64,000 bases of DNA from CBDUEF01 sp018063485 (GCA_037045435.1 JBAOID010000003.1:62001-126000), one strand, 5' to 3'. Counted from the stretch's first letter, positions 27,572 to 36,768 are shown. The notes: a model not told the origin generated them from the letters alone. Numbers and translations: made by a program.

Positions 27572-29785
27572 CTAGTTTCCGCCCAGGATTTCGCGCAGCA
27601 AGGCCTCAACCGGATCGGCTGGCGGCTGGTTTTGCTCGGGTGGCACCTGTGGTTGGTTCGGATCGGTTCCAAAATCCTGCGATTGGGCTGAAACCGGTGG
27701 CTGGCGCGGTTCGGGAATGATCATTGGCAGATCATTTACCGGAGTGCCCTCGGAAATACGGGTCATCACCTCATGCCAGATGTCGGCGGGCAGGCCACCG
27801 CCCGTTACACCGGCAAGCGGCTTGTTGTCGTCATAACCCATCCAGATCCCCGCCACATAATCAGCGGTAAAGCCGATGAACCAGGCGTCACGCGATTCCG
27901 AGGTGGTTCCGGTCTTGCCGGCAGAGGGGCGGTCTTTCAGCCGCGCACGGGTGCCCGTCCCGCTGTCGACGACCTGATTCATCATGTAAATCAATTCATG
28001 CGCGGCGGTTTCCGAGATGACACGCTCTCCGATGCCGCCGCCCGCACCCATCAGCGGAGTGTCTTCGCCCTTCAGTTTCAACTCGACCAAACCATAGGGA
28101 ATAACCGAGGAACCACCGTTCAGGATGCCAGCATAAGCGCCGGTCATTTCGATCAGGGTCGATTCCGATGCCCCAAGCGCAAGTGCCGGGCCTCGGGCCA
28201 GGTCGCTGGCGATCCCGAAATCACCAGCCACCTTGCGGACAAGATCCAGACCGACCGCCTGCGCCACGCGAACAGCGGGAATGTTGCGACTTTCCCGCAG
28301 GGCTTCGGTCAAAGTGATCATACCCTTGAATTTGTGATCATAATTTGAAGGAGTCCAAGCCCCTGATCCGGGGATATTGATGGTCAGCGGGGCATCTTCG
28401 ACAAAATCGGAAGGACTCCAGCCCAGATCAAGCGCTGCCGCATAGACAAAGGGCTTGAACGATGATCCGGTTTGGCGCAGCGCCTGCGTCGCGCGGTTGA
28501 ACGATCCCGCCGCCTCGATCTTGCGGCCGCCAACCATGGCGCGCACCGCCCCATCTGCTGACATCACCACAATCGCGGCCTGCGCCTTGGAGCCTGATTT
28601 CAGCTTGTTGTCAAAGATATAGGCCAGGGCCTCTTCGGATTTGCGCTGCATGTCCTGATCAAGCGTGGTGCGGATCACCACGTCTTCGGTGGTTTCCGAT
28701 GTCAGGAACGAGGGTGCGGTTTCCATCACCCAATCGGCAAAAAAGCCTCCAGATTGGCGCTGGGCCGCTTCGGACAGCACTGCGGGGTGGGCAATCGCCT
28801 CATCCGCTTCGGCCTGGGTCAGAAAGCCTTGTTCGCGCATCAGGCCGATGATCACCGCCGCGCGGTCTTGCGAGCGTTGCAGGTTGTTGGTGGGCGCGTA
28901 TTTCGAGGGTGCCTTCAAAAGCCCGGCCAACATGGCAGCCTGTGCCGGGGTCACCTGATTGGCGGAAATGCCGAAATAGCGCTGCGCCGCAGCCTCAAAA
29001 CCGCGCGCACCTGCGCCCAGATAGGCGCGGTTGAAATAGATCGTGAGGATTTCGGCCTTGGAATATTTGACCTCCATGGCCACCGAATAGGGAATTTCCT
29101 TCAGCTTGCGCCAAATCCCGCCCGAACGGCAATCATCCTCATAGGCTGATTCCGATTTCCATTGTGTCGGATTGTAGGGAACGCCCAGACACAAGAGTTT
29201 TGCCACCTGCTGCGTGATGGTCGAGCCGCCGTTGCCCTCAAGCGGTCCGCGTCCCTCGGCCATATTGATGCGAATGGCCGAAGCAATGCCGCGCGGGCTG
29301 ATGCCGAAATGATAGTAAAATCGTTTGTCCTCGGTGGCGACAACGGCGTTGCGCAGATAGGGCGACACGGTGTCCGAGGTGATCTGGCCGCCAAAGGTTT
29401 CGCCACGCCAGGCGAAAACCTTGTCATTGCGGTCCAGCAGCGTGACCGACCCGCGCGCGCGGACGTCAAGCAAAGCGTCAACCGCGGGAAGCTGCGCATA
29501 GAAATAGAACACGATCCCGGCGAAAATCATCGCCCCGATCAGCCCAAGCCGCCAGAATACACCCCATACCGCGCGCCAGATTCCGTGGATCAGGCCCGCG
29601 AAAAAGTTGACAACGAAATTTCCCCGACGAGGCGGCCTTGTGGGGCGCTTTTTGCGCGGCGGCGGTGGGGTCGTGCGTGATTGTGGTGCTGCATAGCGGC
29701 GATCTGCCACAATTTGCCCACGCTTGCCGGTTCCCCGACCATTCCCCGAAACCGCCATGCCTGCCCAGCCCTTTTGTTTTGCCAA
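27572..29785 (-). CDS. Penicillin-binding protein 1A-type transglycosylase/transpeptidase
   Basis: 737-residue class A PBP. A basic, proline-rich cytoplasmic tail (to ~55) is followed by one membrane segment (~75-98). The GT51 glycosyltransferase domain has catalytic Glu in TEDKRFYYHFGISPRG (E152) and GGSTITQQVAKL. The transpeptidase has S441 in TGSSFKPFVYAA, SRNIPAV as the SxN box and AGKTGTTSESRDAWFIG as the KTG box. The C terminus is Pro/Gln-rich. It polymerises and crosslinks peptidoglycan at the inner membrane. Its stop codon is formed at the edge of repeat copy A. Confidence 0.95.
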   Translation of the reverse strand: MAKQKGWAGMAVSGNGRGTGKRGQIVADRRYAAPQSRTTPPPPRKKRPTRPPRRGNFVVNFFAGLIHGIWRAVWGVFWRLGLIGAMIFAGIVFYFYAQLPAVDALLDVRARGSVTLLDRNDKVFAWRGETFGGQITSDTVSPYLRNAVVATEDKRFYYHFGISPRGIASAIRINMAEGRGPLEGNGGSTITQQVAKLLCLGVPYNPTQWKSESAYEDDCRSGGIWRKLKEIPYSVAMEVKYSKAEILTIYFNRAYLGAGARGFEAAAQRYFGISANQVTPAQAAMLAGLLKAPSKYAPTNNLQRSQDRAAVIIGLMREQGFLTQAEADEAIAHPAVLSEAAQRQSGGFFADWVMETAPSFLTSETTEDVVIRTTLDQDMQRKSEEALAYIFDNKLKSGSKAQAAIVVMSADGAVRAMVGGRKIEAAGSFNRATQALRQTGSSFKPFVYAAALDLGWSPSDFVEDAPLTINIPGSGAWTPSNYDHKFKGMITLTEALRESRNIPAVRVAQAVGLDLVRKVAGDFGIASDLARGPALALGASESTLIEMTGAYAGILNGGSSVIPYGLVELKLKGEDTPLMGAGGGIGERVISETAAHELIYMMNQVVDSGTGTRARLKDRPSAGKTGTTSESRDAWFIGFTADYVAGIWMGYDDNKPLAGVTGGGLPADIWHEVMTRISEGTPVNDLPMIIPEPRQPPVSAQSQDFGTDPNQPQVPPEQNQPPADPVEALLREILGGN

Positions 29786-30016
29786 GTATAACCGGCTTTT
29801 TCGCGAATGTGGAGTGCGCGCCAGGATGATTCGCGCCCGTGTTTAGCCCAATTTTCAGGCAGTGCGCTAGCAAACTGCCTGATTTTCAGAAGATCAGTCG
29901 TTTTTTTCCTGGCGATCCGCAATCTTCCGCCGAGGAAAAATTGTGCTGCACCTGCGAAAGCCGCCTGATCAGGGCAGGGCCGCGTTCGACCCGGTGGAAG
30001 AACAAAGAGGTGCAAT

Positions 30017-31357
30017 ATGCCGAGGATCATCGCCGCGATCAGGAGAGGGCAGGTGAAGATACTGGTCCAACTGGGTGCAGCAGTCTTCGCCGCAATGCCG
30101 GTATGGGCGCAAGAGGGCGATCCCGTGATGGCCAAGGGCGATGTGTCCTGGATGATGACCGCGACCGTGCTGGTGCTGTTCATGACGTTGCCGGGCCTTG
30201 CGCTGTTCTATGGCGGGTTGGTGCGCAACAAGAACATGCTTTCGGTACTGATGCAGACCACGATCATTGCCTGCATGGTGATGGTGATCTGGGTGGTCTA
30301 TGGCTATTCGGTGACATTTGGCGGCGGCACCTCGCCCTATTGGGGCGGGTTCGGCAAGCTGTTCCTGTCGGGCGTGAACGCGGAAAGCATGTCGCCGACA
30401 TTTTCGGCAGGCTATGTGATCCCGGAATATCTGTTCATCGTGTTCCAGATGACCTTTGCCGCGATTACCCCGGCGCTGATCATCGGGGCCTTTGCCGAGC
30501 GGGTAAAGTTCAAGGCGGTGCTGGCCTTTTCGGCGCTGTGGGTGACGTTGGTTTACTTCCCGGTCGCGCATATGGTCTGGGATGCAAACGGGCTGCTCTA
30601 TGGGATGGGCGCGATCGACTTTGCGGGCGGCACAGTGGTGCATATCAACGCCGGTGTTGCGGCGCTGGTCGGCTGTCTGGTCATCGGCAAGCGCGTGGGC
30701 CTGGGCCGCGAGAACATGGCACCCCATTCCATGGTGATGACGATGATCGGGGCTTCGATGCTTTGGGTCGGCTGGTTCGGTTTCAACGTCGGATCGAACC
30801 TTGAGGCGAATGGGGGTGCGACACTGGTGATGATCAATACGTTTGTCGCGACGGCAGCGGCGACACTGGCCTGGGCCGGGATAGAGGGCCTCCAGCGCGG
30901 TAAGGCGTCGATGCTGGGAGCGGCATCAGGCATGGTGGCGGGGCTGGTTGCGATCACCCCGGCCTGCGGCAGCGTTGGCCCGATGGGGGCGATTGCGCTG
31001 GGGGTGATTGCGGTGCTGGTGTGCTATTTCTTCGTCACCGTGGTGAAAAACAAGTTCGGCTATGATGACAGCCTGGATGTGTTTGGCCTGCATGGCGTGG
31101 GCGGGATTATCGGTGCGGTTGGCACGGGGATATTCTCGGCGGCAGATCTTGGTGGGGTGAAGGGCGAAGGCTATTCCATCGCGGCGCAGACGTTGATCCA
31201 GCTTGAGGCTGTGGCGATCACGGTGGTCTGGTCGGGAATGATTTCCTTTGCGATCTACAAACTGGTGGACCGGACGATTGGCTTGCGGGTGGACAGCGAC
31301 TCGGAACGCCAGGGGCTTGATCTGATCTCTCATGGGGAACAGGCCTATCATGGCTGA
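30017..31357 (+). CDS. amt: Ammonium transporter (Amt)
   Basis: 446 residues. A signal-like first hydrophobic segment is followed by eleven membrane helices of the Amt/Mep/Rh fold: GLALFYGGLVRNKNMLSVLM, the first pore His in VVHINAGVAALVG and the second in FGLHGVGGIIGAVGTG. It conducts ammonium or ammonia into the cell. No PII (glnK) gene precedes it, unlike the usual glnK-amtB pair. Two starts are plausible: ATG 30017 (AGAGG upstream) and GTG 30053 (AGGAG, 7-base spacing, a more typical signal peptide). A strong hairpin terminator follows. Confidence 0.94.
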   Translation: MPRIIAAIRRGQVKILVQLGAAVFAAMPVWAQEGDPVMAKGDVSWMMTATVLVLFMTLPGLALFYGGLVRNKNMLSVLMQTTIIACMVMVIWVVYGYSVTFGGGTSPYWGGFGKLFLSGVNAESMSPTFSAGYVIPEYLFIVFQMTFAAITPALIIGAFAERVKFKAVLAFSALWVTLVYFPVAHMVWDANGLLYGMGAIDFAGGTVVHINAGVAALVGCLVIGKRVGLGRENMAPHSMVMTMIGASMLWVGWFGFNVGSNLEANGGATLVMINTFVATAAATLAWAGIEGLQRGKASMLGAASGMVAGLVAITPACGSVGPMGAIALGVIAVLVCYFFVTVVKNKFGYDDSLDVFGLHGVGGIIGAVGTGIFSAADLGGVKGEGYSIAAQTLIQLEAVAITVVWSGMISFAIYKLVDRTIGLRVDSDSERQGLDLISHGEQAYHG

Positions 31358-31371
31358 TCCGAGGTTTGGCA

Positions 31372-31400
31372 AAGGCGGCGCGGAAACCTTGCGCCGCTTT
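31372..31400 (+). terminator. Rho-independent terminator of amt
   Basis: AAGGCGGCGC, a 9-base loop, then GCGCCGCTTT: a 10-bp stem with one G-T pair, 14 bp after the amt stop and ending in a short T run. Confidence 0.65.
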
Positions 31401-31463
31401 CACCGTTGCGCACGCGCCGCGCTGCATCGTTGTGACGGTTGGAGCGTTTCCCAATCCTGAACT

Positions 31464-31509
31464 CAAGTGCAAAGCACTTGGGTGAGGCAAAGTCTTGCGG
31501 CAAAGCCGC
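31464..31509. repeat. Two triloop hairpins in tandem
   Basis: CAAGTGC-AAA-GCACTTG (31464-31480) and GCGGC-AAA-GCCGC (31497-31509) share the loop and the core GCAAAG. A third GCAAAG lies between them at 31487. They sit just downstream of the leftward aminotransferase gene. They may be a terminator region or part of a dispersed intergenic repeat; only one copy is in this window. Confidence 0.45.
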
Positions 31510-31518
31510 GCCTTGAGA

Positions 31519-32694
31519 TCACGCCACCGAAGCTATGGCTGTGGCAAGGATGGGGACGGTCCTTGCGTTCAGGCCTGCGACGTTGATGCGGCTGTCGCTG
31601 ACCATATAAATCCCGTGATCGCGGCGCAGGGTTTCTACTTGTGCCTCGGTCAGGCCAAGGCGGGAGAACATGCCGCGGTGGTTCGCCACGAAATCGAAGC
31701 GGTCGGAGTTGGTGGCGCGACGCAGCTCATCCGCCAGCAATTGGCGCAGACCCAGCATATTGTGGCGCATTTCTTCCAGCTCGGCCATCCAATCTGCGCG
31801 CAGGGTGGCGTCTTCGAGGATCATCGTGACCAGCCGCGCGCCGTGATCGGGCGGGAAGCTGTAGTTCTGGCGGTTGAGGTAGTTCAGATTGGCCTGCGCC
31901 ACCATGCGGCGGCTGATATCGCCCAAGGCGATCAGAATGCCGGTGCGTTCGCGGTAGATGCCGAAATTCTTGCTGCAAGAGGCCGCGATCAGCACTTCGG
32001 GGAAGTTCGCGGCGATCATCCGCGTGGCCGCGGCATCGGCCTCAAGCCCGTCGCCAAAGCCCTGATAGGCAAGGTCGATGAAGGGGATGGCCGCTTTGGC
32101 GGCAAGCAGTTTCGCCACCTCGGCCCATTGCTCGGCAGACAGGTTTGCACCGGTGGGATTATGGCAGCAGCCATGCAGCAGCACCGCATCGCCGGATTTC
32201 ACCGCTGCCAGATCCTCCATAAGCCCTGCGAAATCCACGCCACGGGTTGCAGCGTCGAAATAACGGTATTCGGCCATGTTCATCCCAAGATATTTCAGGA
32301 TCGAGGGATGGTTGGGCCAAGTGGGGTTGGACAGCCAGACTGTCGCATCGGGCGCAGCCATGCGGATCAGTTCCATCGCCTGGCGCAGCGCGCCTGTGCC
32401 GCCGGGGGTGGCGACCGAGGCGGCGCGCTCTGTAAAGCCTTGGCCAAGGATCATCTGCACCATTGCGGCGTTGAAGGCGGGCTCTCCGGCAAGGCCGGTG
32501 TAGGTTTTGGTGATTTCCACTTCCCACAGTTTTCTCTCGGCCGCCTTGACCGCCCGCATCACCGGAGTAAGACCGGTTGCATCCTTGTAGACGCCTACGC
32601 CCAGATCAATCTTGGCAGGGCGCGGATCGTCTTTGAACATCTGGATCAGCGCCAGGATCTTGTCCTGCGGTTGGGGTTTCAGCGTTTCAAACAT
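31519..32694 (-). CDS. Aspartate/aromatic aminotransferase (class I)
   Basis: 391-residue PLP enzyme of the AspC/TyrB type. The pattern is KIDLGVGVYKDATGLTPVMRAV near 28-50, ATPGGTGALRQAMELIR (cofactor phosphate region), the family's NPTGANLS box in GCCHNPTGANLS, and the PLP lysine in SCSKNFGIYRERTG near 245. It transfers amino groups between aspartate or aromatic amino acids and 2-oxoglutarate; sequence alone does not separate the two preferences. It starts 5 bp after sseA, forming a two-gene unit that may link aminotransferase and mercaptopyruvate metabolism. Confidence 0.92.
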   Translation of the reverse strand: MFETLKPQPQDKILALIQMFKDDPRPAKIDLGVGVYKDATGLTPVMRAVKAAERKLWEVEITKTYTGLAGEPAFNAAMVQMILGQGFTERAASVATPGGTGALRQAMELIRMAAPDATVWLSNPTWPNHPSILKYLGMNMAEYRYFDAATRGVDFAGLMEDLAAVKSGDAVLLHGCCHNPTGANLSAEQWAEVAKLLAAKAAIPFIDLAYQGFGDGLEADAAATRMIAANFPEVLIAASCSKNFGIYRERTGILIALGDISRRMVAQANLNYLNRQNYSFPPDHGARLVTMILEDATLRADWMAELEEMRHNMLGLRQLLADELRRATNSDRFDFVANHRGMFSRLGLTEAQVETLRRDHGIYMVSDSRINVAGLNARTVPILATAIASVA

Positions 32695-32699
32695 GGGTA

Positions 32700-33560
32700 T
32701 CAGCCTTTCTCGACTGCCAGATCGTCATACATGCCCCACTCGGCCCATGAGCCATCGTAAAGCGCGTGGTTGCGATGACCGACGCGTTCCAGCGCAAGGC
32801 TTAGTACGGCAGCAGTTACGCCCGAACCGCAGGTGGTGATCGCGGGTTTTGCCAGATCAACGCCCGAGGCCTGAAACACCGCGCGCAGATCCGGCGCGGA
32901 TTTCATCGTGCCATCAGCGTTCAGCACCGTGGAAAACGGCACGTTTTTCGACTCCGGAATATGACCAAGGCGCAGGCCGGGGCGCGGTTCAGGCGCTTCG
33001 CCGCGAAATCTGGGGGCGGGGCGGGCGTCGATGATCTCGGCCTCGGCCAGTTTTGCGGCATGGGCCACCTGCGTGACATCCTTTACCAGATGGTGCTGGC
33101 GGCTGATGGTCATGTGGCGGTCGCGCAGGATCGGGGCCATGTCCTCGATCTCGCGGCCCTCGGCCTGCCATTTGGGAAAGCCTCCGTCCAGCACGGCCAC
33201 ATCCATCTTGCCCATCAGGCGAAACAGCCACCAGACGCGGGCAGCGGAATACAGGCCCGCGCCATCATAAACCACCACCTGATGGCCATCGCCCACCCCC
33301 ATTGCCCGCATCCGGCTGATGAATTTTTCCGGCGGCGGGGCCATGTGGGGCAGGTTCGAGCGTTGGTCCGAATTTTCGTCGATGTCGAAAAACCGTGCGC
33401 CGGGGATATGGGCAGCATCATATTCGGCACGGGCGTTGCGATCCGACCCCGGCAGATACCAGCTTGCATCCAGAATACGCAGATCCGGGTCTTTGAGATG
33501 TGCCGCCAGCCAATGGGTGGAAACCAGCGTTTTGGGATCATCAAGCAGGGAAGGGGTCAT
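32700..33560 (-). CDS. sseA: 3-mercaptopyruvate sulfurtransferase
   Basis: 286 residues with two rhodanese domains. The N-terminal one is inactive (LRILDASWYLPG, YDAAHIPGARFFDID). The C-terminal one holds the active-site Cys in TCGSGVTAAVLSLAL, near residue 243. The CGSGVTA loop is the mark of mercaptopyruvate rather than thiosulfate sulfurtransferases. It moves sulfur from 3-mercaptopyruvate, a product of cysteine transamination, to thiol acceptors. It is co-transcribed with the aminotransferase downstream, which could supply mercaptopyruvate from cysteine. Confidence 0.93.
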   Translation of the reverse strand: MTPSLLDDPKTLVSTHWLAAHLKDPDLRILDASWYLPGSDRNARAEYDAAHIPGARFFDIDENSDQRSNLPHMAPPPEKFISRMRAMGVGDGHQVVVYDGAGLYSAARVWWLFRLMGKMDVAVLDGGFPKWQAEGREIEDMAPILRDRHMTISRQHHLVKDVTQVAHAAKLAEAEIIDARPAPRFRGEAPEPRPGLRLGHIPESKNVPFSTVLNADGTMKSAPDLRAVFQASGVDLAKPAITTCGSGVTAAVLSLALERVGHRNHALYDGSWAEWGMYDDLAVEKG

Positions 33561-33686
33561 CGGCGGCTCCTCTGGGCTATGGGTTTTCCCTAGCGCGAGC
33601 GGGCCGGTGAGGCAAGGGTGTGTGGCGCAGAGATGCGCGGCGCAAAGCAGCGGGCACAGGTTGGCGCCCGCCGCCTGAACTTGAAA

Positions 33687-33971
33687 CTACTTTCTGGCCA
33701 TCATGTTCTTGATGACACCAATCACTGCCACCAGCACGCCGCCACCCGAAGCCACCGAGGCGATGATCGCGGCAATGTCCGTGCTGCCCGTGGCCGCCAC
33801 ACCGGCCCCCGCCCCGCCCGGCATGCCGAGAATCTGGCCGCCAAGCCCACCACCGATAAGGCCTGCGATCGAGTTGCCAGCAGTGCCCAGGTTAAGGGTC
33901 TTCAACATCGCCCCGGCGGCATTGCCACCCAGAGCCCCGGCAATCAATTGAATGATCAGATTCATGTCCAT
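33687..33971 (-). CDS. Small glycine-rich membrane protein
   Basis: 94 residues, mostly Gly/Ala/Ile with two hydrophobic stretches (LIIQLIAGALGGNAAGAM... and ASVASGGGVLVAVIGVIKNMM) flanking a glycine-rich middle (SIAGLIGGGLGGQILGMPGG). The composition suggests a membrane-embedded or self-associating protein. I do not recognise a family. The start is either ATG 33971 or 33965. It is isolated between sseA and smpB. Confidence 0.6.
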   Translation of the reverse strand: MDMNLIIQLIAGALGGNAAGAMLKTLNLGTAGNSIAGLIGGGLGGQILGMPGGAGAGVAATGSTDIAAIIASVASGGGVLVAVIGVIKNMMARK

Positions 33972-34113
33972 GATAGGCCTGTCCCTGCCCAGGCGACCGC
34001 TTGCTTTTTCGCGGAGTCGGTCGGTTGTCCGCCCCTTCTGAGGCAAAGCGCCGCAGGGCGGATAAGGGGGAATATGCCAGATATCGCCCCTTGCGGCAAG
34101 AAATACGGAAGAT

Positions 34114-34587
34114 TTAGTGGTTCTGCTTCATCAGCCGGGCTTTTTGGCGGTTCCAGTCGCGCGCAGCCTCGGTTGCGCGCTTGTCGGCCTGTTTCTTGCC
34201 CTTGGCGATGCCGAGTTTGATCTTCACGATGCCACGCTCGTTGAAATACAACTTCAGCGGAACAATGGTCATGCCTTCGCGGCCAACCGCATTCCAAAGC
34301 CGGGACAGTTCCTTCTTTGATACCAAAAGCTTGCGTCGCCTGCGTTCCTCGTGGGGAAAGAGGGTTGCTTGCAGATAGGGCGCAATATAGCCGTTGATCA
34401 GCCACAACTCCCCGCCCTCCACAGAAGCATAGCTGTCGGCGATGTTGGAGCCGCCTTTACGCAGGGATTTGACCTCGGAGCCATAAAGCATGATACCGGC
34501 CTCAAGATCGCTTTCGATGTGGTAATCGAAACGCGCCCGCCGGTTTTCGGCAATGAGTTTGGAATTGGGATCGGATTTCTCGGCCAT
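34114..34587 (-). CDS. smpB: SsrA-binding protein SmpB
   Basis: 157 residues. Family landmarks are LIAENRRARFDYHIESDLEAGIMLYGSEVKSLR, GELWLINGYIAPY, ERRRRKLLVSKKELSRL and the basic tail IAKGKKQADKRATEAARDWNRQKARLM. It delivers tmRNA to stalled ribosomes in trans-translation. The tmRNA gene is not in this window. The start is the ATG at 34587; a longer frame to 34686 is unlike the family. Confidence 0.96.
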   Translation of the reverse strand: MAEKSDPNSKLIAENRRARFDYHIESDLEAGIMLYGSEVKSLRKGGSNIADSYASVEGGELWLINGYIAPYLQATLFPHEERRRRKLLVSKKELSRLWNAVGREGMTIVPLKLYFNERGIVKIKLGIAKGKKQADKRATEAARDWNRQKARLMKQNH

Positions 34588-34636
34588 GATGCGCCTGAGA
34601 TAGGCGAGGCATGAAGTAAAGTCCAGCGGGGGGCGA

Positions 34637-35086
34637 ATGGACGTAAGCATACAAATCGCGGTGGGAAGCGGGCTGTTGTTGATCAATATCTCATTGGCAG
34701 CGGTTGCGGCGGTGTTTCTGGAGCAGTTGTTCCAACGCAGCCATGGCTGGTTGATCCGCGAACCGCACTATCCCAAACTTGCGCTGCTGTTGGCCGGTGT
34801 GTCGTTGTGGGTTCTGGGGGTGGTGACGGCTGGCGTTTGGGTCTGGGCGGGTGCCTATTTGTGGCTGGGCGTTTTCAGCTCGTTGGAGGAATCGGTCTAT
34901 TTCTCGTTGGTCAGCTATACGACTTTGGGCTTTGGCGATGTCGTATTGCAAAAGGGCTGGAGATTGCTGGCGGGGATGGAGGCGGCCAACGGTTTTTTGA
35001 ACTTTGGCCTGTTGACCGCGCTTCTGGTGGAAACCCTGCGGCAGGTGCGCCGTGGGCAGGCCGAGCATCGCCGCAAACGCGACTAG
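34637..35086 (+). CDS. Two-TM potassium channel-like protein
   Basis: 149 residues: an N-terminal membrane helix (~6-28), a second around 46-78, then the pore loop with selectivity filter YTTLGFGD (residues 94-101), a third helix (LNFGLLTALLVETLRQ) and a short basic tail. The filter fits the K+ channel TxGxGD pattern with Leu at the second filter position. There is no regulatory RCK domain, so gating is not predictable. It is divergent from smpB. Its TAG stop shares the palindrome CTAG with the convergent Hint gene. Confidence 0.85.
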   Translation: MDVSIQIAVGSGLLLINISLAAVAAVFLEQLFQRSHGWLIREPHYPKLALLLAGVSLWVLGVVTAGVWVWAGAYLWLGVFSSLEESVYFSLVSYTTLGFGDVVLQKGWRLLAGMEAANGFLNFGLLTALLVETLRQVRRGQAEHRRKRD

Positions 35087-35679
35087 GCCAGGAGTGCCTG
35101 TCGGCGGAGCAGAAAGTTGCGGGCGGCGATTGCGTCAAGACGTGGAAAAAAGCTGTTTTCGGGAAAGCTGGTCGCGCCGTCGATCAGGCCGGGGCAATGC
35201 AAGAGCAGACCGGCATTGGCATAGACCACCTCTTCATCAGCGAACATCAGGGTCAGCACTTCCAGAGGTTTGGGGTGATGATGCCGATGCAGCCCGGTCA
35301 TGCCGATCAATGCGCGGGCGGCAAGCAGGGCAAAGGGCGCGCCGCCAAGGCTGGGGTCGTTCAGCGTATCAAGCAGCACATGCTGGCCAGGCAACAAGAA
35401 CACGTCCGAGCAGGCGTCAAGGCTGCCACCGGGCACATGCACCAGCGCGGTTTCAGCCTCGGGTGAAAGGAGACGCCGTTCCAGCCGCAGGATTTCGGCT
35501 AGCCCACCGTCAAGGGTTTGCACCCGATCCCCGGCTGCAAGGGTCTCGACGGCGCGCCAGCCTTGGGCGGTTTCCAGAAAGGTTCCAGCGGTAAGGCCTG
35601 ACATGACCGGTGCCAGATGGCTGATCGCCGGAGCAATGGCAGTGGCGCGGGCGGTGCGGGTGAAATCTTTCATAAACAT
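35083..35679 (-). CDS. Hint-domain protein (Hint_2 family)
   Basis: 198 residues from the ATG at 35679 behind GAGGATAA. The Hint (hedgehog/intein) fold is recognisable from GLTAGTFLETAQGWRAVETLAAGDRVQTLDGG near residues 28-60, LVHVPGGSLDACSDVFLLPGQHVLL and the C-terminal LTLMFADEEVVYANAGLLLHCPG. The usual N-terminal Cys nucleophile position is occupied by GTFLET, so classical self-splicing is unlikely. Such stand-alone domains are common in Rhodobacteraceae, often in large secreted proteins, but no exported moiety is visible here. Function unknown. Confidence 0.82.
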   Translation of the reverse strand: MFMKDFTRTARATAIAPAISHLAPVMSGLTAGTFLETAQGWRAVETLAAGDRVQTLDGGLAEILRLERRLLSPEAETALVHVPGGSLDACSDVFLLPGQHVLLDTLNDPSLGGAPFALLAARALIGMTGLHRHHHPKPLEVLTLMFADEEVVYANAGLLLHCPGLIDGATSFPENSFFPRLDAIAARNFLLRRQALLA

Positions 35680-35895
35680 GGGCTTATCCTCTGGTTGAAA
35701 CTGGCGATTAAGGTCTGTGGCGGTTTTGGTCGCCTTGTGCCCAATCAGCACCCAGATTTTGCCATTTTTTCGACAAGCCTGCGGCGGCGTTTTGTCATTG
35801 GTTCACATGGGGAAACAATAGCCCCCGAAATGGGCGGCAAAGCGCGAATGCGCCCATGCATTAGGGGTTTGTTAAGCAACAATCACACGAGTGGA

Positions 35896-36768
35896 TCAGG
35901 CGATTCGCCGTCTTTGCCCCAGAATCAACACGCCGCAGATCACAATGATGGCGCTGCCGATCAGGGTGGCGGCATCGGGGCGCTCGTGAAACAGCACAAC
36001 GCCGACGATCAGCGCAAACAGCAGCCTTGTGTAGCGAAACGGCGTGACCACAGCGATTTCGCCGTTGCGCATGGCATTGGTCAGCCCGGCATAGGATGAG
36101 GTGCCAAACACCGTCGCCCCCACAACCAAGCAAAGCCCGGTCAGATCGGGCCATTTCGCGCCACCCGAAACCGCCGAAATCACCACGCCCGCCAGCGCCA
36201 GCACCAGAAATCCGGCAACCCCAAGCTGAGCGTTGGTCAGAGCCGGTGCTGCGGCCCGCGTGGCCAGATCGCGCCCGGCAAAGCCGAGCATCCCGGCCAG
36301 TGCCAGCAGCGCCAAAGCGTCAAAGCCATGCAGGCCGGGGCGGATGATCACCAGAACGCCGATGAAACCCGCCACGATCAAAAGCCAGCGCCACGGGCTG
36401 ACCTTTTCCTGAAACAGCCACGCCGCCCCCAGCACCACCACCAGCGGTGTCGCCTGCAAGATTGCCGAAGCCGTGGAAATCGGGGTGAGGGCGATGGCAA
36501 GGGCGTAGAATAACCGGCCGTTCACCTCAAGTACCGAGCGGATGACCATGGTGCGCGAAAGAAGCGCGGGCGGAAATGCTTGTTCGCCGCGCCGGATGGC
36601 GACAAGGGCAAAGATCATGGCCCCGGTCAGGCCCATCATCACCAGTACTTGACCAATGGGCAAATGGTGGGAGGCGAATTTGAGAAAAGCATCTTCAACC
36701 GCAAATCCCGCCATGGCGGCGGTCATCCAAAGGCTGCCGGCAAGGTTTCCGCTTGCGTCACGCGCCAT
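35896..36768 (-). CDS. DMT-family (EamA) transporter
   Basis: 290 residues with ten predicted membrane helices in two EamA repeats (GSLWMTAAMAGFAVEDAFLK at the start, ATVFGTSSYAGLTNAMRNGE and FRYTRLLFALIVGVVLFHERPD in the second). The family exports small metabolites; the substrate is unknown. It is downstream of and co-directional with a LysR gene, separated by 130 bp holding a perfect inverted repeat. Confidence 0.88.
   Translation of the reverse strand: MARDASGNLAGSLWMTAAMAGFAVEDAFLKFASHHLPIGQVLVMMGLTGAMIFALVAIRRGEQAFPPALLSRTMVIRSVLEVNGRLFYALAIALTPISTASAILQATPLVVVLGAAWLFQEKVSPWRWLLIVAGFIGVLVIIRPGLHGFDALALLALAGMLGFAGRDLATRAAAPALTNAQLGVAGFLVLALAGVVISAVSGGAKWPDLTGLCLVVGATVFGTSSYAGLTNAMRNGEIAVVTPFRYTRLLFALIVGVVLFHERPDAATLIGSAIIVICGVLILGQRRRIA

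Noticed and set aside
29890..30016. Sigma-54 promoter upstream of amt
   Set aside because: A TGGCGAT...GCAAT resemblance exists but the GG/GC spacing does not fit the consensus well enough.
31495..32760. 421-residue rightward frame across the aminotransferase gene
   Set aside because: Antisense shadow; the aminotransferase on the other strand carries all family motifs.
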